In this document: piece after piece, positions 7,131 to 16,107 of the stretch
Layout of the letters: each line of letters starts with the position of its first letter
Position numbering within the stretch: the stretch's first letter is position 1
From: Thermodesulfovibrio yellowstonii DSM 11347
GTDB taxonomy: Bacteria; Nitrospirota; Thermodesulfovibrionia; Thermodesulfovibrionales; Thermodesulfovibrionaceae
DNA: 64,000 nt
Assembly: GCF_000020985.1 (NCBI RefSeq)
Contig: NC_011296.1
Location: 1,478,001 to 1,542,000, forward strand
Direction of reading: 5' to 3'
Notes under the pieces: generated by a model
The model's input: only the letters and a program-made list of their open reading frames with translations
What the model was told of the DNA's origin: nothing
The model's database searches: none
Position numbers and translations under genes: made by a program

Positions 7131-9755
7131 TCAGCTTCCAATCTTTTTTGCAAACTCTATCTCTTCTTCCTTTGATAAAAGTCTTCCCTGAAGTTTTTCT
7201 CTTAGTATACTTTCTAAAATTTTTCTATAAACTGGTCCTGGTTGAATTCCAAGTTTTTTTAAATCTTCTCCTGTTATTAAAGGTTTTATGTCTTTAAGTT
7301 TTGTTAAATAATTGAAAATTGCTTTTTTTTGCCACTCCTTCGCATAAATCATCATCAAAATAATTGTTTCTATATTCAAAGGCTTTAAAAGATTATATAT
7401 CTGCACATTAAACTCCTGAGAGTTCTCTGCAGTAAACAATTGCAAAGCTTTCTGAGCAGAACTAATATTTTCAATAAGTTCTCTCTTAATATTAACAGGT
7501 GCGCATATTCTATGAAGGAGTTCTTCTCTTTCAGATAAGTTAAGATTCCAAAGAATAACCATTAGATAAATAAATTCTTTCCTGTATTCTTCTTTTAAGA
7601 AAAGAAGTTCTATGCCTTGTATTGTTTCATAAGCCTTCGCAAGATCATTATAAATTGTTCTTTCTTCAATAGCTGGATGGATTAATTTAAGCAAACCATA
7701 ATCTCCGAGTCTCTTTATTGAATGATGCGGTAAAGTTTCTTTTAATAATAAAATAAGCTCTTCATAAAGTCTTGGTCCTTTAAGCTTTTCAAAAATGTTC
7801 ATTTTAACCGCAAGTTTTATAAGATTTTCAGTATGTTTTGATATTTTAAATCCTAATTTCTCTGAAAATCTTATAGCTCTTATAGCTCTGGTGGGATCTT
7901 CAACAAAACTCAAATTGTGAAGCACTCTTATTTTTTTATCTTTTATGTCTCTCTGCCCTCCAAAAAAATCTATGAGCAATCCAAAATCTTTTGTATTGAG
8001 TTTAACTGCGAGAGCATTTATTGTGAAATCTCTTCTGTATAAATCCTTTTTTATTGATGATGTTTCAACTTTTGGCAAAGCCGCTGGTGATTCATAGTAT
8101 TCTGTTCTTGCAGTTGCAATGTCTATATAAAATCTTTTTATTTCACCATCTTTTTTTATTTCCTTTAAAATTTTTGCTGTAGCAAATCTTGGATGTGGAG
8201 TCACCTTGCCATCTATTTTTTTTGCAAGTTCATGCGCAAAAGCTATTCCATCTCCTTCAACTACAATATCTATATCTGGACTGGGTCTTCTCATAAGGAG
8301 ATCTCTTACTGTTCCACCTACTAAATAAGCTCCAGATCCCATCTCTTCAGCAAGATTTCCAGCAATGCGCAGGATTTCATAAACTTCCTCAGATAAAAAT
8401 TCTTTCATTAAATTCGCCACATTTCTTCTGGATTCTTCAGATTCTTCCTTAGGCTTTGAAATCTTAAATTTTCTTATAAGTTCTTCATATAAATTTCGTA
8501 ATATATCAGTTCTTGTAATCACTCCAACTACTTTTTGTTCTTTTAAAATTGGAACAAATCTCTGATTGAGTTCAACCATATTTTTTTCTATTTCCCACAA
8601 AGGTGTATCCTCTTCCGCTGTATAAGCATCTGTTGTAGCAAAATCTACAACCTTTGAATTTTTAAGTCCATGAAATATAGCTTTTTCAACCACTCCTCTG
8701 GTTATTACTCCAATAAAACTTTCTCCTTTAAGCACAGGTATAGCATTTATCCCGTATTTTGTCATCATTTCTTCAACTTCTTTTATTGTTCTGTTCCATT
8801 GCACAGATATTACAGGAGTTGTCATCAAATCTCTGGCAATGCTCTGAGGTTTTATATATCCCTTTATAAATTTCAAAAGTTCCTCAATCAATAAAGTTAC
8901 AGGCATCTCTTTCAAAGTAGCACTACCAGCAGCCCAATGTCCTCCACCGCCAAACTGACTCAGTATCAGACCAACATCAACCTGAGGGGTATTACTTCTT
9001 CCAATTATTAAGATTTTATCCTGCATCTCAATGATAAGAAAAAGAGCTTCTGTGTCAATAATATCCATTACTTTGTGTGCAATATGAGAAATATCCTGAG
9101 GCTCTTCCTGAACACCATATCCTATATTAATTCTTACTCCATTGATTAGATGCTCCTGTAAAGAGTTGAGTAATTCATTAAGTAAGAATATTTCTTCTCT
9201 TGAAAGTTCTTCTTTAAGAAATTGAGAAACAATATTTAAATTTGCTCCTCTTTTAAGTAAATATGCCACCGCTTCTACATCTCTTGATGTTGTAGACGGG
9301 AAAAGAAGGCAACCTGTCTCCTCATATATTCCAAGACATAAAAGTGTTGCCTCAAGAGGTGTTATTGATATATTTTTTTTCCGAAAAATCTCTGTAAAAA
9401 GTGATGCAAGCGCTCCGATTTGCTCTGTTATTTCAAAGTCTGCTTTTATATCATCCTCACCCCTTGGATGATGGTCATAAAGATGAACCTTTACTCCTTT
9501 TTTTAAAAACTGAGAGAGTTCTCCAATTCTCTGAATACTTCTTGTATCAACAACTATCAGAGTTTTAACTTTATCTGGCTCAATCTCTTTAATTTTTTTT
9601 ATTTCAAAGGGATGGAAACTTTCAAAAAAAAGCTTTACTCTCCTTTCCATTGAACCGGGCAGTACAACAACTGCCTCTGGATAAAGTTTTTTAGCTGACA
9701 TACAGGATGCGATAGCATCAAAGTCTGCATTAAGATGAGTAGTAATTATCTGCAT
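7131..9755 (-). CDS. tRNA nucleotidyltransferase fused to DHH/DHHA1 and CBS domains
   Basis: 874 residues. Domain order: DHH phosphoesterase (NADFDA at 9-14, VVDTR at 68-72, DHH at 94-96), DHHA1 with GGGGHWAAGSA (269-279), two CBS domains (about 303-360 and 367-425), then a class II nucleotidyltransferase head. The head has LVGGTVRD (478-485), the metal pair D494/D496 in DIDIV, RRDFTINALAV (574-584) and DPTRAIRAIRF (620-630). This architecture is known in Aquifex-type and related bacteria, where class II enzymes add C or A to tRNA 3' ends or act as poly(A) polymerase. CC- versus A-adding specificity cannot be read safely. The single tRNA in the window lacks an encoded CCA, so such activity is needed. 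The gene starts right after the NrpR-like stop. Confidence 0.9.
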   Translation of the reverse strand: MQIITTHLNADFDAIASCMSAKKLYPEAVVVLPGSMERRVKLFFESFHPFEIKKIKEIEPDKVKTLIVVDTRSIQRIGELSQFLKKGVKVHLYDHHPRGEDDIKADFEITEQIGALASLFTEIFRKKNISITPLEATLLCLGIYEETGCLLFPSTTSRDVEAVAYLLKRGANLNIVSQFLKEELSREEIFLLNELLNSLQEHLINGVRINIGYGVQEEPQDISHIAHKVMDIIDTEALFLIIEMQDKILIIGRSNTPQVDVGLILSQFGGGGHWAAGSATLKEMPVTLLIEELLKFIKGYIKPQSIARDLMTTPVISVQWNRTIKEVEEMMTKYGINAIPVLKGESFIGVITRGVVEKAIFHGLKNSKVVDFATTDAYTAEEDTPLWEIEKNMVELNQRFVPILKEQKVVGVITRTDILRNLYEELIRKFKISKPKEESEESRRNVANLMKEFLSEEVYEILRIAGNLAEEMGSGAYLVGGTVRDLLMRRPSPDIDIVVEGDGIAFAHELAKKIDGKVTPHPRFATAKILKEIKKDGEIKRFYIDIATARTEYYESPAALPKVETSSIKKDLYRRDFTINALAVKLNTKDFGLLIDFFGGQRDIKDKKIRVLHNLSFVEDPTRAIRAIRFSEKLGFKISKHTENLIKLAVKMNIFEKLKGPRLYEELILLLKETLPHHSIKRLGDYGLLKLIHPAIEERTIYNDLAKAYETIQGIELLFLKEEYRKEFIYLMVILWNLNLSEREELLHRICAPVNIKRELIENISSAQKALQLFTAENSQEFNVQIYNLLKPLNIETIILMMIYAKEWQKKAIFNYLTKLKDIKPLITGEDLKKLGIQPGPVYRKILESILREKLQGRLLSKEEEIEFAKKIGS

Positions 9756-10736
9756 CTATTTAAATTTTTCTAAAACTTCTTCAAAAACAACAAGTTCTCT
9801 ACAATCATAAAGAACTGAAATAGCAGTTGTATATGTCTGAATATTATTCTCTTCAATTGCAGCAATTGGATTAAGTCCTCCAACAACTATAATACCTACT
9901 CTATCCATTCCTACAGGGATATCAAGTAGAGGCTGATTTGGTTCGCCAAACATCATTATTCCCTGAAAGCCTCTTTTTTGCATAATTGAGTAAATCTCTT
10001 TCACTTTATCAAGACATACAATCGGCACCTCTCTGAAACTTGCAAGGACTCGACCAAAACCATTTTTTATAGTTCCTAAAACATCTGTCATCTTACCTCT
10101 TATAAATATTTCAAGAGGGTCTAATGAAGTACCATCATAACTTATAAGTGCTCCGAATCTATATGATTCACCTTCTCTTATTTCAAGTACCCCTCCAAAT
10201 CTTGATATTATAGGAATGCCATGTTTTAATAAAATAGCATTTAAAGTTACACTACAAACAGTACCAATGCATACATGGTCCTCTGGCACAAGTATGTTTT
10301 CGCTGTCTTTCTCAAGAACAAGAATTCTATCACTCATAACATAAGGAGAAGTAAAAACATTCTCCATTGCTTTAAGAGCTTTTCTAAATTTATTTTTATG
10401 TATATATGTGATATTTAAAATAAGACGGCCTTTCATAGCATTTATATCAAAATCTGAAAGATAGCTTAAGGTCTCAATTTTATTTATTATAAAACCAACT
10501 TTTTCAACTGTACTTGCTGTTTCAAGTTCCTTTCTGCCTCTCTCAGTAATTCTTCTTCCTTCTTTTCCATAAACTTTTGTTAGTCCTCTTTCATCAAGAA
10601 TTTTTAAATGATACCTTACTGTCCTTTCTGATAAATTTACCCCATACATTTTAAGTTTTTTGGCAATTTCCTTTGAACCAATAATTTTATTTTCTTTTGA
10701 AAGGATTTTTAAAATAGAAAGCAGTGTACGATTCAT
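9756..10736 (-). CDS. NrpR-like transcriptional regulator (winged helix plus DUF128)
   Basis: 326 residues. Residues 1-70 form a winged-helix domain of the NrpR type (ILSKENKIIGSKEIAKKL, SERTVRYHLKILDERGL, GRRITERGRKEL). A single DUF128/NrpR effector domain follows (about 80-325; CIGTVCSVTLNAILLKHGIPI, RFGGVLEI, DIPVGMDRVGIIVVGGLNP). NrpR represses nitrogen-assimilation genes in methanogens and senses 2-oxoglutarate; bacterial homologues are known in some anaerobes, and their targets here are unknown. The ATG at 10736 has a good GGAGG site. It is directly followed by the DHH-CBS nucleotidyltransferase gene, and the IS110 element sits in its upstream region. Confidence 0.85.
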   Translation of the reverse strand: MNRTLLSILKILSKENKIIGSKEIAKKLKMYGVNLSERTVRYHLKILDERGLTKVYGKEGRRITERGRKELETASTVEKVGFIINKIETLSYLSDFDINAMKGRLILNITYIHKNKFRKALKAMENVFTSPYVMSDRILVLEKDSENILVPEDHVCIGTVCSVTLNAILLKHGIPIISRFGGVLEIREGESYRFGALISYDGTSLDPLEIFIRGKMTDVLGTIKNGFGRVLASFREVPIVCLDKVKEIYSIMQKRGFQGIMMFGEPNQPLLDIPVGMDRVGIIVVGGLNPIAAIEENNIQTYTTAISVLYDCRELVVFEEVLEKFK

Positions 10737-10865
10737 AATTCCTCCCTTTTATACTTATCTAAAATTATAACATGGGTTGATTTTTATTATAAAAAATTGT
10801 TTAAAATATCACGTTTTTTAATTTCTCAAAACTTTTCTGGAGTCAACTATGAAAAATGCACCTCC

Positions 10866-12059
10866 TTACATACATGGTGAAGGCAAATGAGAAACTTTAA
10901 AGGTTGTTTTCTTCTTAAGCATAGCATAGATTACTCTCAAAAGCTTATGAGCAACAGCAAGGATTGCCTTCTTGTAAGGAAGTCCCTGTTGCCTTCTACG
11001 GTTAAAGTACTCCCTGAAGTAACTGTTATACATCACTACAGAGACAGCCATAAGCCAGAGCACTCTTCTGAGATGTCTATTCCCTCTTTTAGAAAGTCTG
11101 CTACTACCTTTGAACTTTCCAGATTCATAAACCGTGGGGTCAACTCCACAGTAGGCAATCAGTTTCTTCGGAGAGCTAAATCTATTGATATTTTCAATTT
11201 CAGCAATAAAATGCATTGCAGTAGTGTCACCTATTCCTTTGATAGATTTAAGAATTTCAATATCCTGACAGAGGGCTGCTTCCTCACAGGAACGTTTAAG
11301 TTGCTCAGTAATTACCTCAAGCTGCTCTTCAAGGAAGAAAAGCTCTTTAATCTTACTCTGAAGAAGTATCTCTCTTACAGGGAAGAACTGAGCAATAGAG
11401 TCTTGAGCCCATTGTTTAATCTGTTGAGCAGTAACACTCAGTGCTCTACCCCTCTTAAAGCAAAGGAGTCTTTCTATATCAGAGGTTTTAGCAGCTTTAA
11501 GTGCCCATGCAGAAGGATATTTTTCAAGAAGCCTCAGGATGCCTTCAGTGTAGATATTTACTCTTCTTTCAAGCTCAGGGAAGAGGACAACCAGAGCTTT
11601 TTCGATATCATTTTTAAGCCTTGCAATCTGCTGAGAGAGTCTTTCTCTTTCACGAGCAAGCTCACGAAACTCATGAGACAGGAAGGACTTCTGAGGAAGG
11701 CTATGTTGAGCAGTATAAAGAGCAAAGGCAATTCTACGGGCATCGGAGCGGTCAGTCTTGGTTTTTCTGATTTCCATACTCTGAACACCTTTAACGATAA
11801 GAGGATTAAGAACAACGCAACTGAAACCTTTGTTACTGAGGTAGACAAAGAGATTCACATAGTAGCAGCCAGAGGATTCTTTACCGATAAGAATAGACTC
11901 CTTAGGGAAAGCACTAAGTTTGCGGATAAAAGCCTTAAATCCGTGGGAGTCCATAGGGAATTTTTCTTCAAAGATGATTTCCTCTGGGGAGTGGATAGCA
12001 CAGGCAGAGAAACTTTCTTTGGAGATATCAATACCGACAAAAACTTTAAAATTGCTCAT
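10866..12059 (-). CDS. IS110-family DEDD transposase
   Basis: 397 residues. The N-terminal RuvC-like DEDD domain starts VFVGIDISKESFSACAI (first Asp D11), continues ESSGCYYVNLFVYL and has the hallmark KTDRSDARRIAFAL near residue 100. A coiled linker follows (about 135-200). The C-terminal Transposase_20 domain has SIKGIGDTTAMHFIAEI and LIAYCGVDPTVYESGKFKGSSRLSKRGNRHLRRVLW with the catalytic serine region. It recombines DNA guided by a bridge RNA in characterised IS110 members. The ATG at 12059 is preceded by GGAGGTG. The reading frame is intact, so the element may be active. An antisense ORF covers it but is a shadow. Confidence 0.95.
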   Translation of the reverse strand: MSNFKVFVGIDISKESFSACAIHSPEEIIFEEKFPMDSHGFKAFIRKLSAFPKESILIGKESSGCYYVNLFVYLSNKGFSCVVLNPLIVKGVQSMEIRKTKTDRSDARRIAFALYTAQHSLPQKSFLSHEFRELARERERLSQQIARLKNDIEKALVVLFPELERRVNIYTEGILRLLEKYPSAWALKAAKTSDIERLLCFKRGRALSVTAQQIKQWAQDSIAQFFPVREILLQSKIKELFFLEEQLEVITEQLKRSCEEAALCQDIEILKSIKGIGDTTAMHFIAEIENINRFSSPKKLIAYCGVDPTVYESGKFKGSSRLSKRGNRHLRRVLWLMAVSVVMYNSYFREYFNRRRQQGLPYKKAILAVAHKLLRVIYAMLKKKTTFKVSHLPSPCM

Positions 12060-12258
12060 ATGGGCACCTCCAATTTAAGTAATAAAGCAGAGAAGGGCAT
12101 CTGCCTACCAATCCTCCATGATGACGAGGGCTACAAAGCCCAACCAACTTATCATGATTTAGGCAGAGAGGCAACAAACTCCCGAAAGGACTTAAAAGTC
12201 CAGGTGAAATGGAGCTGTCCTTCTCTGCCAGCATCTTATCTGGGTAAAACCCATACAT
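10869..12258 (-). mobile_element. IS110-family insertion sequence (about 1.39 kb)
   Basis: The element holds a single DEDD transposase on the minus strand and about 200 bp of non-coding DNA upstream of it. As expected for IS110, there are no terminal inverted repeats. The same heptamer CATACAT occurs at 10869-10875 and 12252-12258, beside the transposase stop and the far end of the non-coding part. I take these as the candidate core repeats marking the ends. The boundaries are inference; the family assignment is firm. The element lies between the NrpR-like gene and the lactate permease and has separated the latter from whatever promoter stood upstream. Confidence 0.7.
12060..12258 (-). ncRNA. 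candidate IS110 bridge RNA region
   Basis: The non-coding DNA 5' of the transposase is where IS110-group elements encode the bridge RNA that pairs with donor and target. The region is rich in pairable segments. GCAGAGAAGG near 12087 can pair with CCTTCTCTGC near 12217, enclosing CTGCCT with AGGCAG. Smaller hairpins are GGACTT/AAGTCC (about 12188-12201) and TGGGT/ACCCA (12241-12253). Length (about 200 nt) and position fit; the guide loops have not been mapped and expression is unproven. Confidence 0.5.
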
Positions 12259-12296
12259 ATAAAGTTTATAACAAAAATTATTCGTAGGAGGTTAAA

Positions 12297-13883
12297 ATGG
12301 ATTTCTTTTTATCGCTTTTCCCGATTCTTGTTGTTCTGATCGGTATGCTTGTTTTTTATCGTTCAGGCAGTTTTGTTTCTGTTATTGGATGGATTCTTGC
12401 TGTAATTGTAGCTGCTTACTACTTTAAAACTCCATGGAATGTTATAATGGGTGCCACACTAACAGGAATTGTTAAAGCATTTGGAATCTCTCTTGCTGTT
12501 GTTTTTACAATGTTTCTTATATTTTTAATGAGAGAAACAGGAGCATTAAAGAAAATTATTGAATACGTAAAAGGAATTGCCCGAAACAAAGAAGAGCAGA
12601 CTCTTTTCATTGGTATGGGATTTGGTTCTTTAAGTACATCATTGGGTATGGTAACTCCTGCAATGTTTCCACCAATTTTTTTATTGCTAGGATTCTCTCC
12701 TATTGCAGCCATTGGTGTAAGCATACTCTGTTATGACCCTCTTACTTCATTTGCTCTTTTTACAATTCCTTTAACATTACCTTCAAAAGTTGCAATGGCA
12801 TTTGGCATTAAACCTCCAGGAATAGAAAATTTAAATGAATTTATTTGGGATTATACTTTTAAAGTAACGGTTCTTTTACCTGTTATATCCATAATATTTG
12901 CTTTTTTAATGTTGAAAGTTGTTGGCGGGAAACAAGCTATAAAGAAAAACTGGAAAGCAGCATTGATTTCAGGGCTTGTGTTATCAGGTTCTGCTTTAGT
13001 AATTGCTGGTTTCAGAATTCTTCCTGTAGAGATAATAGGAATTATATCAGGATTAATCACCATGATTACAGTTTATTTTATTTATCGCAAGCATAATAAT
13101 AGAGCAACAGATACCAATCTTCCTTTTAATAAAGAAATGTTCAAAGCTTGCCTACCATTTATTTTGCTAATAATAATATCTCTCATTGTGAATATCCCTT
13201 CTTTAAAAATGAATCTTGAAAACATTTTAGGTCAGACAGAAGTAATCAGAATCATAGCAGATAAAAAGGAAGACTTGAATATTCTCGGAAATGTATGGTT
13301 CTGGATAATGGTTGTTTCATTTATTTCAATATTTATATTGAAACCAACAGGCAAACAATTAGGCAATGTTTTCAAACTTTGGATAACAAGAATATGGGGA
13401 CCTTTTCTTGCATACTCTCTTTTCTTTGCTGTAGCATTTATTATGGCATGGTCTGCAATGGAGGTGGTTAATGGAAAACTTGTTCCATCACAGTATTTTG
13501 CCCAATATAACATGGATAGAATAATAGGAATAACACTTGCAAATATTTTTGGTCCTGCCTATCCCTTTATAGCTCCGTTTTTGGGATTGTTTGGAGCCTT
13601 TGTTGGTGGAAGTGAGACAGCTTCAAATGTTCTTTTTGCAAAGATTCAATGGGAAGCAACTCTTTCAACAGTTGGAGCAAATGCTTTTATGTGGATTTAT
13701 GCTGCTCATGCAGTAGGTGGAGGTATAGCATCCGCTATAACACCGTCCAAAATAACAAATGCTGCTGCAACAATAGGAGTAGGTGGAAAAGAAGAAGCGC
13801 AGTTTATCAAAGCAGTTTTAGTACCTGTCTTGCTCATGTGTGTTATTACAGGAGCTATGCTTATGGTAATTGTCTATTTATAA
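12297..13883 (+). CDS. L-lactate permease (LctP family)
   Basis: 528 residues with about a dozen hydrophobic segments, in line with the LctP family (about 530-600), which imports lactate (and glycolate) with protons across the inner membrane. Family features include GMGFGSLSTSLGMVTPAMFPPIFLLLGFSP (about 101-130) and the C-terminal GGSETASNVLFAKIQWEA with GGGIASAITPSKITNAAATIGVGGKEE. Lactate would be an electron donor in a sulfate-reducer-like metabolism (inference). The ATG has an AGGAGG site at 12286-12291. The IS110 element ends just upstream, so transcription must start within about 40 bp or inside the IS; which one is not clear from sequence. Confidence 0.9.
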   Translation: MDFFLSLFPILVVLIGMLVFYRSGSFVSVIGWILAVIVAAYYFKTPWNVIMGATLTGIVKAFGISLAVVFTMFLIFLMRETGALKKIIEYVKGIARNKEEQTLFIGMGFGSLSTSLGMVTPAMFPPIFLLLGFSPIAAIGVSILCYDPLTSFALFTIPLTLPSKVAMAFGIKPPGIENLNEFIWDYTFKVTVLLPVISIIFAFLMLKVVGGKQAIKKNWKAALISGLVLSGSALVIAGFRILPVEIIGIISGLITMITVYFIYRKHNNRATDTNLPFNKEMFKACLPFILLIIISLIVNIPSLKMNLENILGQTEVIRIIADKKEDLNILGNVWFWIMVVSFISIFILKPTGKQLGNVFKLWITRIWGPFLAYSLFFAVAFIMAWSAMEVVNGKLVPSQYFAQYNMDRIIGITLANIFGPAYPFIAPFLGLFGAFVGGSETASNVLFAKIQWEATLSTVGANAFMWIYAAHAVGGGIASAITPSKITNAAATIGVGGKEEAQFIKAVLVPVLLMCVITGAMLMVIVYL

Positions 13884-13982
13884 CAGGTATAAAAGAGGCT
13901 CATACATCTTAAAAAAATAGATTGCTCACCTTTTTCAGAGCTTCAGAATAACAAACAGAGGTGGACGATTACTCACGGAATT

Positions 13983-14012
13983 CATTCTGAGCATTTAACC
14001 ATGCTCAGAATG
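13983..14012. repeat. palindromic repeat, perfect 12-bp arms
   Basis: CATTCTGAGCAT at 13983-13994 and ATGCTCAGAATG at 14001-14012 are exact reverse complements around a 6-base loop. The arms carry the CATTCTGAG/CTCAGAATG variant of the dispersed repeat. A poor degenerate copy (CAGAGCTTCAGAATAAC) lies just upstream near 13936. There is no T-run, so a terminator role for the permease gene is uncertain. Confidence 0.85.
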
Positions 14013-14090
14013 ACTATTTATTTAAATGAAAATACTTATGACATCTACTTTTAATTTCAAAGGAGAGAAAACTAAAAGGTTTTCCAAGTT

Positions 14091-14120
14091 TTGTAAAAAG
14101 TAAATAAAATAAATTATCAT
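14091..14120 (+). promoter_or_regulatory. promoter of radA, leaderless arrangement
   Basis: TTGTAA at 14091-14096 and TATCAT at 14115-14120 are separated by 18 bases. The -10 ends 6 bases before the radA ATG, leaving no room for a ribosome binding site. Confidence 0.5.
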
Positions 14121-14126
14121 TAACTC

Positions 14127-15503
14127 ATGAAGCCAAAATTAAAAAGAGTTTTTCAATGCCAAAGTTGCGGATATATTTCACCTAAATGGATAGGCAAATG
14201 CCCTGATTGCGGAGCATGGAACAGTTTTGTTGAAGAAGTTATAGAAGCTGAAAGCATAAGTAAGAAAGCAGAAACAGCGAGATTGAAAACTTTAGAAGAT
14301 ATTCAACCTGTTCCTATTAGTTCAATCAAAATCACTCTCTCAGACAGACTATCAACAGGCATTTCAGAACTTGACAGAGTTCTTGGAGGAGGAGTTGTAA
14401 GAGGTTCTCTTGTTTTAATTGGCGGAGATCCTGGAATTGGAAAATCCACTCTACTGCTACAAGCAACTGATAATCTTGCGAAAAAATATGGTAGGGTTCT
14501 TTATGTATCAGGAGAGGAATCTCTCACACAAATTAAATTAAGGGCTGAAAGACTTGGAGCTATTTCAGAAAATATTCTTCTTCTCAGTGAAACCCTTGTG
14601 GAAAAAATTCTTGATTGGGCTTCAGAAGAAGAATTGAATGCTTTAGTAGTTGATTCAATTCAGACAGTTTATACAGAAGAGGCTATGTCAGCACCGGGTT
14701 CAGTGAGTCAGATAAGGGAGTCTGCTACAAAATTCATAAATTTTGCTAAACAGAAAGGTATTCCTGTTTTTCTTATAGGACATGTAACAAAAGAAGGAGC
14801 AATTGCAGGTCCGAGAGTGCTTGAGCATCTTGTAGATACAGTTCTTTATTTTGAAGGGGACAGAGGATATGCATACAGAATTTTAAGAAGCGTAAAAAAC
14901 AGATTCGGACCAACAAATGAAATAGGTGTATTTGAGATGACAGGAACAGGATTAATTGAGGTGGAAAATCCTTCACTAATTTTTCTTTCCGAGCATTCTC
15001 AAAACAGTGGTTCTGCTATCACAGCAACTATAGAAGGAACAAGAGCAATTCTTACAGAAATACAGGCACTTGTTGCTCCGTCAAACTTTGGTATGCCAAG
15101 AAGAAATTTTATTGGAGTTGATTATCAGAGAGTTAATCTACTTGTAGCTGTTTTAGAAAAAAGGGGCAGAATTAATCTCGCAGGAGCAGACATATTTGTA
15201 AATGTTGTCGGTGGACTTAAAATTACAGAACCGTCTTCTGATTTAGCTGTTATTTCAGCAATTGTTTCTTCTTTCAGAGATATTCCTTTACATGAAGGAA
15301 TGGTTATTTTTGGTGAGGTTGGATTAAGTGGAGAGATTAGAGCAATCTCTCAAACAGAAATGAGACTAAAAGAAGCCTCACGAATAGGAATGAAACATGC
15401 CATAATACCTAAGAGTAATCTTGAAAGACTTAAAGAAAAATTCAATTTAAAAATAAAAGGTGTAGGGTCAATAAATGAACTTATTGAAATTATTGGCAGT
15501 TAG
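14127..15503 (+). CDS. radA: DNA repair protein RadA
   Basis: 458 residues, full length. RadA is a RecA-like ATPase and helicase that helps branch migration in recombination. A C4 zinc finger lies at C11, C14, C25 and C28; Walker A GGDPGIGKST is at 99-108; the RadA-specific KNRFGP motif is near residue 258; a Lon-like C-terminal domain covers about 300-455 (GRINLAGADIFVNVVGGLKI, EPSSDLAV). The ATG lacks a Shine-Dalgarno sequence and sits 6 bases after a -10 box. The 3' end overlaps the lipoprotein gene by 29 bases, so the two are likely co-transcribed with rsmA. Confidence 0.97.
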   Translation: MKPKLKRVFQCQSCGYISPKWIGKCPDCGAWNSFVEEVIEAESISKKAETARLKTLEDIQPVPISSIKITLSDRLSTGISELDRVLGGGVVRGSLVLIGGDPGIGKSTLLLQATDNLAKKYGRVLYVSGEESLTQIKLRAERLGAISENILLLSETLVEKILDWASEEELNALVVDSIQTVYTEEAMSAPGSVSQIRESATKFINFAKQKGIPVFLIGHVTKEGAIAGPRVLEHLVDTVLYFEGDRGYAYRILRSVKNRFGPTNEIGVFEMTGTGLIEVENPSLIFLSEHSQNSGSAITATIEGTRAILTEIQALVAPSNFGMPRRNFIGVDYQRVNLLVAVLEKRGRINLAGADIFVNVVGGLKITEPSSDLAVISAIVSSFRDIPLHEGMVIFGEVGLSGEIRAISQTEMRLKEASRIGMKHAIIPKSNLERLKEKFNLKIKGVGSINELIEIIGS

Positions 15504-16107
15504 CCTGATTATCTTTCTATTTTGGGGCTGTGCTGAAAAAAAGCCTATTACAGTCAAGGAATTTTATGCTGAAAATATTGCAGATTTCATTAAAAAAATG
15601 CAGATTTATGATTCTCTTGAGGGAGTATTAAATCTTCAGTATGAAACAAAAAACAGTGTGTTAAATGGGGATGCCTCATTAAGGATTTCAAAGAATGAGC
15701 TTCTGCTAAGAGTTTACTATATGGGGTTTCCAGCAGGTGAGATTTATGAAGAAAATGGAGAAGTTTCATCAAATCTTCTGATTGAAAAAGACCGATTAAA
15801 GCAACTCGCAATTGGAATCAGAAAAGGCTTTATATGGTGGAATGGTAATTTTACAGTAAGTGAAGACTCTGAAAACTTTTTTTTAAAGGATGGAGAAAGA
15901 ATTATTATTTTAAAAAAAGATGGCTTTATGCCTTTAAAACAAACCCTTACTGTTGATAATCAGACAATATTAATCATCTATAATGAATATAAAAAAATTC
16001 AAACTGAAGATGGCACTACACTTAATATGCCTTCAAGCATATCTGTTTATTACAAAAATAGAACTCTCAAAATAAAAATAGAGAAAATAAAGATCAAAAA
16101 TGCATAA
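15475..16107 (+). CDS. putative lipoprotein, DUF4292/LolB-like
   Basis: 210 residues. The N-terminus MNLLKLLAVSLIIFLFWGCAEKK is a lipoprotein signal with a lipobox ending at Cys 19. The remainder is a beta-rich domain (GVLNLQYETKNSVLNGDASLRI, LLLRVYYMGFPAGEIY) that resembles DUF4292/LolB-type lipid-binding folds, so a role in outer-membrane lipoprotein or lipid handling is possible but not demonstrated. It starts inside the end of radA and its last 8 bases overlap rsmA. I cannot name an exact orthologue. Confidence 0.75.
   Translation: MNLLKLLAVSLIIFLFWGCAEKKPITVKEFYAENIADFIKKMQIYDSLEGVLNLQYETKNSVLNGDASLRISKNELLLRVYYMGFPAGEIYEENGEVSSNLLIEKDRLKQLAIGIRKGFIWWNGNFTVSEDSENFFLKDGERIIILKKDGFMPLKQTLTVDNQTILIIYNEYKKIQTEDGTTLNMPSSISVYYKNRTLKIKIEKIKIKNA

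Noticed and set aside
10887-12287. A 466-codon open frame antisense to the IS110 transposase
   Set aside because: It is longer than the transposase but gives no recognisable domain, while the opposite strand encodes a full DEDD transposase with good start and motifs. Codon-bias shadow.
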